Shown here in pieces: positions 47,481 through 58,300 of a stretch of 64,000 bases of DNA. Under the pieces are notes generated by a model. That model did not search any database, was not told the DNA's origin, and saw only the letters and a list, made by a program, of their open reading frames with translations. A program made the translations under genes and the position numbers. The stretch spans positions 8,692,501 to 8,756,500 of the forward strand of contig CM075770.1 of the NCBI GenBank assembly GCA_037974665.1. The letters are read 5' to 3'. Source of the stretch: Ehretia macrophylla (Eukaryota; Streptophyta; Magnoliopsida; Boraginales; Ehretiaceae). How positions within the stretch are numbered: the stretch's first letter is position 1; the number at the start of each line of letters is the position of its first letter.

Positions 47481-47573
47481 AAAAAAAAAAAACAACTTAG
47501 CTTCAACTTGACGCATATTTTATTTCGTAGATATCCAAAAATTCTACTCACCGTTCAAAATATCCATCCTCAC

Positions 47574-47581
47574 TGGGCCCA
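47574..47581 (+). promoter_or_regulatory. Site II (TGGGCCCA) element upstream of eIF5A
   Basis: TGGGCCCA about 145 bases before the ATG. TGGGCC/T site II elements are common in promoters of plant translation and proliferation genes. Confidence 0.5.
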
Positions 47582-47724
47582 CCACCAACATAAAACCCAC
47601 CTCCACACTCACTCACCAATTCCAAATAAATTTTCAATTTTTTTTCCCCAAACGTGGAGTAGTAGAGTACACACAGTGAGCGTGCGAGTGTGTGTGATAA
47701 AGAGAGAGCTCGAAACCAGCGGCG

Positions 47725-50005
47725 ATGTCGGACGAGGAGCACCATTTCGAGTCGAAGGCCGACGCCGGCGCCTCCAAGACCTACCCTCAGCAAGCTGGAA
47801 CCATCCGTAAGAACGGTTACATCGTCATCAAAGGCCGTCCTTGCAAGGTCCTCTTTCACTTTTTTTTTTCATCATTTTTTCGAAATATTTATAAGATTTT
47901 TTTATCTGAATTAAATAGATCTATTGACTTATTGTTGTTTATGTGTAATTTTAAGGTTCATTTGTTGGAAAATTCATTTAATTTTCTTTTTTTTTTGTTA
48001 ATATTTTTACAATGATCTGAATACTTGCAATTCGATAATCTTAATATGTTTTTTTATTTTATTTATTTAAAATTAGTGTTCGAACTTTATTTATTTTTAA
48101 GACTTTTTTTTTTGAATTCTAGATCTAACTGATTTATTATTGTTTTTGAGTAATTTTAGGGTTCCTTTGTTTGAAACTATTTCTAATTTCTGTTTTTTTG
48201 TTTATATTAGATGATTTGTTGTAAAAATTGATTTAAGTTTTTGGATTGGATTTAATGGGAATTAGTGTTTGATTAGTTAGTGATCTAAATAACTGATTCG
48301 TTTCACCTTAATGATTGTGAAATTAGGGCTTCTTAGATTAGGTTTTATAGAATTTTTGATTATCTGAATTAAGAAATTACGAAATAGATTGATGTTGATA
48401 ATGATTAATTTCGTTTGTGGTTTATGTAATTGAGAATACTTCTACGTGGTTAATTATATGTTAATGAGCTAAATCTGCAAGTTATTTAGTGCGGGGTCCA
48501 ATTTTTCGTCTTTTGATTGACTTAGCTAAATCTAATCTGCCTTATGAAATTAATTAATGTAAGCTAATTTTCCTTTGTGTTGATTATAGAATCAAATACT
48601 GATTTGTAGATGATTCTTTTGTAGCAATCTAAATTGTGCGAGTATGTTGATCTGGAACTAATAAAGGAGAAAATTTAAATCATTTGTTTAATTTGAAACA
48701 AGAAATTAATGTAGAGTTCGTAGATTGATTGAAACATTTTTATTTAAAAAGCTGGGTTATTAAGCGACTAAAAGCAATGGGATTTTACTGTGAATCATGT
48801 CTTTTCGAGCAAGTCTTTTTACATCAAATTTCTAACTATGGCATTTCATTGTAACAGGTTGTTGAAGTTTCCACCTCCAAGACTGGCAAGCACGGTCATG
48901 CTAAGTGCCACTTTGTTGCTATTGACATCTTCACTGCAAAGAAGCTTGAGGATATTGTTCCCTCTTCCCACAACTGTGATGTATGCCTATCAATGACAGA
49001 TTCCTTTTAGTTTTTGTATTTGTCATAATCATTTAGCAAACGTAACCTGTCTATATTTTTATGTTTCCAGGTTCCCCATGTCAATCGTACTGATTATCAG
49101 CTGATTGACATTTCTGAGGATGGATTTGTATGTCTTTATTATCTTTGTTCTCTGTTCTTTATGTAAATCTGGATGTCTCGCTGATTGAACAATTTCAGGT
49201 GAGTTTGTTGACTGAAAGTGGTCAGACTAAGGATGATCTGAGGCTGCCAACTGATGATAATCTCCTGAGTCAGGTATATATTTCGTAAGTTAAGGATTAA
49301 TTGAAGTGACTTGACATCATAAGAAAATGGACGAATTCACCTGGATAAGCTCTTGGCACTTGCACTTTTTGCAATGACTTACGCTAATATATTGACAGAC
49401 AGGAATCTGACTTTTCCATTTTTGTCACTTAATTGAATGTCTGATGAGTGTCCGCAATGCTTTGTCTACGTGTCCAACTAGTGTCTGATACACTGACTTT
49501 TACTTCATTTATTTATTTTGGACATGGTCAAAGGAGTTTTTGACGTGTGTCCAAGAGTGTTGGGAGGGTGTAGTTTCCCGACATCTCCGATCCACACATG
49601 TGGGCTTATGGGTTGTGTCTGGCCCCTGTTTATTAATATATTTAAGAAACAGAAGGTAATGGGCCTGGTGTTGCTATCTACACAATAAATAAATTTATGT
49701 ATATATAAACACACAAACATATGTGTTGTTTGTGTGTGTTTCTTGAGTTAAGGATAATTTGGAGCATAATAATGGTAGATAAGTTTAAGTGATGGAAGTT
49801 GACATTTATTTGGGGTGGCCGGAGATGGAAAGGGTACATTGATTACCCTGATTTATTTACCATCCGTTTGGATTACTGAAGATGCTATTACTGTTGTGTG
49901 CAGATCAAGAATGGTTTTGCTGAGGGGAAGGACCTTATTGTTTCTGTGATGTCAGCAATGGGGGAGGAACAGATTTGTGGTCTCAAGGACATTGGGTCAA
50001 AGTAG
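47725..50005 (+). CDS. EIF5A: Translation initiation factor eIF5A
   Basis: Exons 47725-47847, 48858-48980, 49071-49127, 49199-49273 and 49904-50005 (TAG) give a complete 159-residue protein, the normal plant length. The introns are all phase 0 and GT-AG. eIF5A binds ribosomes and aids peptide-bond formation at stalling motifs. The hypusination loop [12 protein letters not shown] is intact, with the modified Lys at residue 52 (codon 48888-48890). The N-terminal SH3-like domain (to about residue 83) is followed by a C-terminal OB fold ([19 protein letters not shown], then [17 protein letters not shown]). The C-terminus is [10 protein letters not shown]. The start ATG is preceded by a GA-rich leader. 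Intron 1 is 1,010 bp. Nothing is missing or unusual in the protein. Confidence 0.97.
49320..49640. repeat. Repetitive segment in eIF5A intron 4
   Basis: The 630-bp intron 4 contains reiterated words 'gtgtcc', 'acgtgtcc' and 'tgtctgata' and their complements, spread over about 300 bp. This looks like a degenerate transposon end. The family is not named. Confidence 0.35.
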
Positions 50006-51778
50006 CTGCTGCCTGCAGATTTGCAAACTATTTTTGCAAATTTAGCGAAGAGAGATTTCGTATTAGTATTTTATATTTCGCTCTGTTCCTTATACCAAAT
50101 AGATGATGGTATATGTTATGTTATGAGTCTTTGGGTTTGTAGACGCAAACCTTTTAACTGGCTTCCGAATATTCTCTGTTTCTTTTTATTAAATACCTGT
50201 TTACCGACTGGTCTTAACCAAAGTTCAATGTTCTGTGTTTTGAGAATTAATATGCTCTCCTCTTCATGGCATGTTTACGGTCAGGAAATTTTGCTCTTCT
50301 TTCTTTCTTTACCTACCGAAAGAAAGAGAGAGATGTTTCTCTCCAGTTTTCTCTCGACGAGGTAAGAGTGTTGTAGTGAAACTGATTGCTTCTCCTCTCC
50401 GAATAGCCTATATTGCTTTAGTGTCTTCATGTGTTTAGTGCAGTGACTTGTTGGTTTCTACCTACATATGTCTTATATTGATTTCTATGCTGTAAGTTGC
50501 GTGCTGTATTTACTTTAATTTACTGAGCGTGTGGTTTTATCGACTCTGAAACCTAGTGGAACCTTTGCTATGGCTATTTAGCTGTTCCCGTATTTCGTAC
50601 AGGACCATGGTAATTCTTTCTTTTTTCTGGTCGATGAGGCGGGGCGGGAAAAGTTAATTGCTTGCAATAACGGGTGAGAGTATTTGAATTTTTTCATAAT
50701 ATTGTAACGTTATGGTGGGAATGGTTTACCGCTATTGGATCAGGTAACATTTGGAATCTATATACTTGACAAGCTTCTTTTTATTTTCTCCGGTTTTAGG
50801 TAAACAAGAAGGAATAGTAGTATCTAGCAAAAGCTAGAGGTATCTAGTCTGGACATGAAAAAGAAGCAACTTATTGCTCTTCAAAACGGTCGTTAGACTT
50901 GTGCTTCTGTGGTTCGGTGGTTATTTTGAATTGGGTCCTGTAACTTAAATAACAAGCACCTATTAGGAGGATTTTCGCTTTCATCAGGTTCATTACTCTT
51001 ATAGGAAAGAAAATGGTTAAATCATAAGAGGAATGGGATGAGGCGATTAAAATGTTTTCGGATTGAATAAAATTATAAAGGAAAGGATAATAAAAAATTA
51101 TTTTTTTATTTTTTATTTTTGTTTAAGTTGAAAAGAAAATGGAAGCCAGAGAAATTTAATAGGCAGAGTGACCTATTTACACTCTTGGTTAAAATTATAA
51201 AAAGAAAAGATAATAAAAAATTACGTTTTGTTATAGTTTTTTTTTCTCCAAATTAGGGGGTTAAGTGGTAAAAACTCGTTCACGGGTGATTCACAGTTTA
51301 ATTACACTAAGGCAGAGCAGCTTAACGAGGAACAGAGTTAAGAGAGTACGGACAGGTTATATATATTTCTTTTATTAACTCTCCCGATCCAAATAAAGAG
51401 AAAAATTCTTTAATTCCTTGCTGATCAACTCTTTCCTCCCTTCGACCGAGAAAAAAAAAAAAAAACTCCTTCCTCCCATTTTGCCCAATCCGGACATAGT
51501 GTAAGCCCACCCCTAACTCCTAAGAGCTCAATGCTTATTGTAACTCGGCTAGTGATGCCAGAATTGTCAACCTAATAGCCCAATTTACATCAATATTTTA
51601 AATGATAAGACCATCACAAGTTGGACCGGCCTTATACCTAGCAGCTTCATCAGTATTTAGAATTGACGTTTTCGTATTGTAATTAAGGACGGACACAAGA
51701 TAGTGTTAGTGGAGAGTTAAGTGTTACGTGCTCAGAGTTTTGGGTATTTCGGATACTGTACTGGGAGTCAAGTCCTAC

Positions 51779-52141
51779 GGGTCACACAAAACGGGTGTTA
51801 ATGGATATATCATTTGGTTTTCAAGTATTTCAGTAGCTCTGGACATTGTGTTTTAATGTTTATACTTGCCGACTCTGTAGAAAGGTGTATCTCAGCCCAT
51901 AACCTCCGGGGTTGGGAGCTGGATAGGGTGTTGCTGCGCTCGCTCCTTCTCATAAGTCACGGGTCACACAAAACGGGTGTTAATGGATATATCATTTAGT
52001 TTTCAAGTATTTCAACAGTTCTGGATGTTGTGTTTCAATGCTTATAAATTACCGACTCTGTGGAAAGGCGTATCTCATCCCATAACTTTCGGAATTAGGA
52101 ACTGGACAGGGTGTTGCTACGCGCGCTCCGTCTCATAAGTC
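51779..52141. repeat. Tandem duplication, about 182-bp unit
   Basis: Copies begin at about 51779 and 51960 with 'gggtcacacaaaacgggtgt' and end 'gcgctc..t.tcataagtc'. They share the order 'taatggatatatcattt', 'ttttcaagtatttca', 'ccgactctgt.gaaagg.gtatctca', 'gggtgttgct'. They differ at scattered bases, so the duplication is older than the one above eIF5A. Confidence 0.85.
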
Positions 52142-53141
52142 TCCACTACCATCAATATGTTTTAAAAAAATTGGTGTATTTTTATAATTTTTTGAAAGAA
52201 ATGCATGTGTAATATGAAAATCAAATTAACCTTTGTAAGAAAAAGTTTTAATGTTATTGTCCCGGCTAAAACAAAATTTTAAATTCGTCATCGGTCGTAA
52301 TGCCAAAGAATTAATTCTTTATGAAAGAGGAAGGACGTTAGGATCGTTAGTTAATAAATCGTCTCCAAGAAATTATGCCTATGTGCTATTCAAAACTCTG
52401 CCTGTACTCATGCAAGGACAAAATTAAGTGTCAAGTCTTGTGAACTGCTCATATTGTACTATTCATGAAACAGATAGGACTTTTGACAATATTTGCATTT
52501 ATGGGCAGAGATTGATTACTGTAAATTTGGTCTTTCAATGATTGATTTAGGAGATTAATTAAAAGTCCAAACCAGTAGTTATCATACTTTAACAATGTTG
52601 AGAAATCACATTGAAAATTCATAATATAACTACAGTACTATTGAGGATTAATTTGGAAATCAATGAAGTCAAAACACGTGAGCAATGATGCACATTCTTT
52701 ATTCTCATTCTTGTATTTTTTTTTCCTCATTTTTTGATCAAATATCATTCTTATATGTTGCGTTTCAAAATATTAGACTATTGGTGTTAAGGTGGGAATC
52801 GATATGGGCTATAAGGTTTGGGCTTGGACTCCACTCTAATGCCTAACAGTTAGAAAATCCTTATTGGATTACCTGCAAAACAAATGAAAGGGCTGTGGGT
52901 GGTACTGTCCGTGTTTCTCTTTTGGTGTGATAATCAGTAACGGGAAAAAGATAAAACTCGGATAGAGCTGTAATAGACAACAAGCTAAGTAAATTGCTCA
53001 AGTGAAAATTTGTTACTCTTTTTGAATATTTGTCCTAGATCTTTTATAGACTGGTTTAGGTGCATTTTACCGTTGTGGGGGAATGAAACTAACCCACGAT
53101 ATTAGTGAAAGTTTTTCCTGCGATTCTGAGCTCCTGGGGAG

Positions 53142-53250
53142 CATGCTTGTTGAATTGGTTGAGATTATTTTTGAATGAATCAACCTCATTTCATGCTTGT
53201 TGAGTTGGTTGAGATTACTTTTGAACGAGTCAACCTCATTTCATGCTACT
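53142..53250. repeat. 50-bp tandem repeat, two units plus a partial third
   Basis: Units begin with 'catgcttgttga(a/g)ttggt' at 53142 and 53192. They contain 'gagatta(t/c)ttttgaa(t/c)ga' and end 'caacctcattt'. A third start (catgctacttgac) follows at 53242. Confidence 0.85.
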
Positions 53251-54360
53251 TGACATAGTCAACAAGTTGGACTGCGGCCCAATGGAATTTAAATGCTCTT
53301 GTTCAGTCCGGCCATCTCTTTTTAGTCTTTGGGCCTAAAATAATAATAAAAAAAACTGATAAAGAATCAAATTAACAACACATACATTAACTAACAAACG
53401 GAAACAAAAGTAAAAACATCATAAATTGATTAAATCTAAAATACTACATTACCTATTCATCTTCTGCGTAGCCAAAGTTTTAGAGAATTTCACTGGAAGA
53501 CAAAGAAATGGATGAATTATATGCTTCAGTCAAGTTTCTTTTTATTGTCAAATTGCTTCTGCTGAGTTTCTCTTGATGCTTTGGTTATTTATTTATTTTT
53601 TTGGGTCAATCTTTTGCTTTTGACTTTTGACATGCTTTTGTCAAAAAGCATGTCTTTTGGTTGTTAATTAGACGGGCAAGATCTAATTAGCTATTTTTAG
53701 TTTTTGGCAAACAAATAGTAAAATAACATTTTTAACCTTAATCTAACGAAAAATTTAACAGAATATTAACAAAAGGGGTTGTGTCTCATATAATAAAATT
53801 AATGGGGTCTAAGTCTCCTTTTATAGTTTTGGAAGGAGTGTCAATCAAAAATATTAGCTAAGAAAAATTAACAAATAAGCATAATACAATTATTTTCATG
53901 ATATATTACCTTAGGTTTGTGTGATTATATTGGTGTGTGTTTTATTATACAAAAATTAAGAATTTAAGATGATTAGGAAGAAGGGATTGGGGATGGAAGA
54001 TGGTGAAGGAAAATGGAATAGGTTTCGGGAAGAAGAAGTAAAGGAAGAACTTACAATTTAAAAAAAAAATTAAAGTGGGTTTAATTATGAAGGAGAAAAG
54101 GGAAATTTTTTATAGCCTTTTTTAGATTGTTTTGCGTCCTTGTTTGACCAACATTTCAGATTCAGACAAAAAGAAACTTTTCAAAAAAGACAAAAAAGAC
54201 ACTTTTAAGATTGTTTGCGTCAGTCAAATCCCTGTATATGCCACGTGTACATACTTACCCACTTTAATTTTTGTCCTTACATAAAATCCCAGAGCGCCAA
54301 AATCTAACCGCGCCAACTAAATAACTGAAAGCCTGACCGTTTTAGCTGGAATTTTCTCCC

Positions 54361-54381
54361 CCTCTCTCTCTCTCTCTCTCT
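54361..54381. repeat. (CT)n microsatellite
   Basis: About ten CT units, roughly 980 bases before the formin start codon. Confidence 0.8.
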
Positions 54382-54638
54382 CTTTTATTAATGTATAGCG
54401 TGATGAAAAAATGTGTCATAATCAAACGGTAGTAGAATAAAATTATTTATATGATATCGTGAGTTTGATATTTTTTATTATTTTAAAATTTTATTTTTAA
54501 TTAATATGGTACTTGTGTAGAGTGTACAATTATATTAAAAGATTTATTAATTAATGGTCGAATTATATCGAATAATTTAATAATTAAACTCCATCAATTA
54601 GACTCTCACATTATCCAAAAACATTACAAGAAAATTTA

Positions 54639-54766
54639 ATAATAATATATTATTTATATAATTATAATAAAATAATTTAAACAATTAATTATTATAAAAA
54701 AAATTAGTAATAATAATATAGTATTTATATACTTATAATAAAATAATTTAGACAGTTAATTATTAT
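54639..54766. repeat. AT-rich tandem pair, unit about 69 bp
   Basis: Copies 'taataataatata.tatttatata.ttataataaaataattta.ac' begin near 54639 and 54708. Both end in 'agttaattattat' or 'aattaattattat'. Confidence 0.6.
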
Positions 54767-55102
54767 CAAATTTCTCTAATAAAATTATAATGTTACCAAA
54801 AAATACACATTAAAATCTTAATTTATAACGCAAGGGAACAATAATGTACTTTATTGTATTTTAAATTCAAAGTAGAGTCTAAGAACTTTATTAACTTGAG
54901 GAAATGTTATACGTGTCAAGAATCGATATAGTACTCGTTTGCACGAACCCAAATTTAGAATTATTTGATGAGCGCAATTAATGGTGCAAAAGCACTTCAT
55001 CGTCACCAACGGATTACTGTCGTCCTAAAACAATGCCATCTTACAACAACAAAGACATGCTCAATTTTTTTCTTCACAAAATCTCCATTTTAATTTCTCC
55101 AC

Positions 55103-55111
55103 AAACCCTAA
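55103..55111 (+). promoter_or_regulatory. telo-box (AAACCCTAA) upstream of formin
   Basis: AAACCCTAA lies 247 bases above the start codon, within a CT-rich leader-like stretch (55130-55200). It matches the element also seen before the SCAPER-like gene. Confidence 0.4.
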
Positions 55112-55357
55112 AAAAAACACACGCATTTTCACCTCGATCTCTTGACTGTCACTTGATCAACTCTTCACTTTCTCTCTCTACATTCCACATTTTCCCAATC
55201 ATTTTTTAATTAATTTTAATTAAAATCGATTAATGGTGTTGAATTAATGTTATTACGATATTGAGTTTGAATATTGATAATTATTATAATTGTGAATTGG
55301 AGATAAGGAAAAAAAAGGGGTTTTGGATACGATTGGGGGTGAAAACAGCGCCATTCG

Positions 55358-58300
55358 ATGGCGCTGTTCAGACGATTCTTCTATCGTAAGCCGCCTGATC
55401 GGCTTCTTGAGATCTCTGAGCGGGTCTATGGTATGCTTCCCTGCACCCTCCCTCACTGCATTCAATTTCCATTTTTTTTGGATTTTTTTCCGTTTCTTCT
55501 CATTGTCACAAAAGATTGAAGCTTTTTTTTGTTTTCATTTCGATGAACGAGAGTAAACAATCGTGAAATTTGTGCTCAATTGTTGAAATTTAGCTGCATT
55601 TTTTGCTTAATTGTTGAAATGTGGCTGGATTTTGTGCTTAGTTGTTGAATTTAGCTGAATTTTGTGCCTAATTGTTGAAATTTAGCTGAGTTTTGTGCTT
55701 AATTGTTGAAATTTAGCTGCATGTGCTTAGTTGGCAATTTAGACCTCGTAATTGTTGAAATTTTGCTGTTTTTGTGCTCAATTGGAAATTTAGAGCTCCT
55801 ACGAATGTGCTTTTTAATTTTCCATTATGTATTTTTTTTTCTTCTCAATATTGAAAAAGATTGAAGCTTTTGTTCTCATTTTCGATGAATGAGAGTAAGC
55901 AGATGTGAAATTTTTTGATGTTTTTATGTTACAATTTGAGCTTGATGATGCTGAAATTTGTTGCTTAGTTGTTGAAATTTAGCTGAATTTTTTGCTCAGA
56001 TAGTTAGCAAATATGATATTTGATGTAGTAGGCCGTTGTATGCTACATGTTTAACTTGATGATTATGAAACTTACGCTTAAACCAAACCAAGCCAAGTCT
56101 TGTCCTACTTGTTGGGGTTGGCTATATGGATCTAACAATGTGACTTATTCCTGTCAAGAGCTGTCTCCTCCAATAGTTCCAAATACCATGCGTTGTAGGT
56201 AAGGGACGCCCTAACAGTAATATCATGATGTCTCAAATTTGTATAAAGAAATCCAATGTGTTTACGTTTGCTATTGACTGCCTAACTACCCTCCTCCTTT
56301 ATCCGGGTTTGGGACAGGCAATACCAGGATAAGACCCCTGACACAGCCAGATTCTGAAACTTGCGCTTGATTGTATAAATTTAGCTAAATTTTGTGCTTA
56401 GTTAAAAATGTTTGAGCTCGTATCCATTCGGTTTTTAATTTGTTTAGGACGAAAATTGTATTAGTTGGTTGCTTTATTAAATGTAATAAGCTGTACAATG
56501 ATGAAAAATAGGTTGTGCAATTTTATATATTTTGTATGTGTTGACAGTTCGTCCAGTTCATTTTAGTGCCTTATGGTTTATGAAGTGATTTTCATGCATT
56601 AGAAGCTTAAGTAAAGGCCTTCTTTTGCTGCTATTGTATTAACTTGTATTGCTTTATAATGTTCAAACTCAGGTTAGTTGAGGTTTGATACAAATGGTCT
56701 ATATGTATTGTTTTGGAAATAGTATGTCTTTGTTATTTGTTCATTAGTGACGTCCATCCTATCATGTTATCTCACATGGTTGATTCTAATATGATGGTTG
56801 GTTATCGGGATAGAGCTTAATGGGTTGGAGAAATTTGTTAGAGGTGATGTAAAAGGTTAATTTTTCGTTGCACAACTTTATTTGGACTTCTGCCAAAGTA
56901 TAAATTTGTTGAGACTGTTGTTTTTAATGAGAAGTGAAATTTGTTGAGACTGCTTTATGACAATACCAATTATTTTTCTTTAATTTGCAGTGTTTGATTG
57001 CTGCTTCTCCACCAATATATTGGATGAAAATGAGTACAAAATGTACCTTGGAGGTATTGTAGCTGAGCTACAGGACCACTACCCCGATGCTTCTTTCATG
57101 GTTTTCAATTTTAGAGAAGGGGATCGGAAGAGCCAAATATCAGACATATTATCCCAGTATGATATGACGGTCATGGATTACCCTCGGCAGTATGAGGGGT
57201 GTCAACTCTTGCCGTTGGAGAAGATCTACCACTTCTTGCGATCCAGTGAGAGCTGGCTGTCGGTGGCGGACCAACAGAATGTGTTGTTAATGCACTGTGA
57301 AAGAGGTGGATGGCCTGTCCTTGCATTCATGCTTGCAGGCCTTCTTTTGCACAGAAAACAGTATACTGGTGAGCAGAAGACCCTTGAAATGGTGTATAAG
57401 CAAGCTCCTAGGGAACTTCTTCATCTTTTGTCTCCTCTTAATCCACAGCCGTCCCATATGAGATATCTTCAGTACATTTCTAGAAGAAATTTTGGTTCTG
57501 ACTGGGTGCTATCTCATACGCCTCTCGCCTTGGATTGTGTGATACTTAGGGTCCTACCTTTGTTTGATGGTGGAAGGGGCTGCCGACCAGTGATTCGTGT
57601 CTATGGTCAGGACCCTTTAACAACAACCTCTAGTAGACGTTCTAAGCTTTTATTTTCAACTTCAAAGACGAAAAAACGTGCCCGCCTCTACTCTCAGGTA
57701 ATACAAAGATTCAGAAATAAGGGGGCTTTAGGGTGAATCAACTATAATTTTAAATTTCTCATGATATCAAACTGCAGGAAGAGTGTGAGCTAGTGAAGCT
57801 AGATATTCATTGCTATGTTCAAGGAGATGTTGTTTTAGAGTGTGTCCATTTGGTTGACGATCTTCTTAGAGAGGAGATGATGTTTAGAGTTATGTTCCAC
57901 ACAGCATTCGTTCGGTCAAATGTTTTGATGTTGACCCGTGACGAAATTGATGTTCCATGGGATGCGATTGACCAGTTTCCAAAGGAGTTCAAAGCAGAGG
58001 TACATATAGTTTTATCCTATTAATGTGTTTTTCCCTGAAGCAGTAGGAGTTGATATATAGTGTTTTTCTGTACCAGGTACTCTTTTCGGACGCTGATAGT
58101 GTTCCATCTATAATCACCGCAGAAGTGACAAGCCAGGATGGGAATGAGACAGGAAGTGCTTCAACTGAGGAGTTTTTTGAGGTGGAAGAGATCTTCAGCA
58201 GTATAGGTGATGGGCAGGACAACAAGGGGGATTTTGCAGCTCAGACAGTTCAAGAAAGCATCCCGGATGATGAAAATTATGAAGTAGTCTTGAAGGAGGA

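Larger units (their letters stand above)
50006..55080. other. eIF5A 3' UTR and eIF5A-formin intergenic region
   Basis: The 3' UTR probably covers the first 300-400 bases. The rest is 4.6 kb of AT-rich DNA without a recognised gene. It holds the 182-bp tandem repeat (51779-52141), a 50-bp tandem repeat (53142-53250), a CT microsatellite (54361-54381) and an AT-rich tandem pair (54639-54766). Confidence 0.55.
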
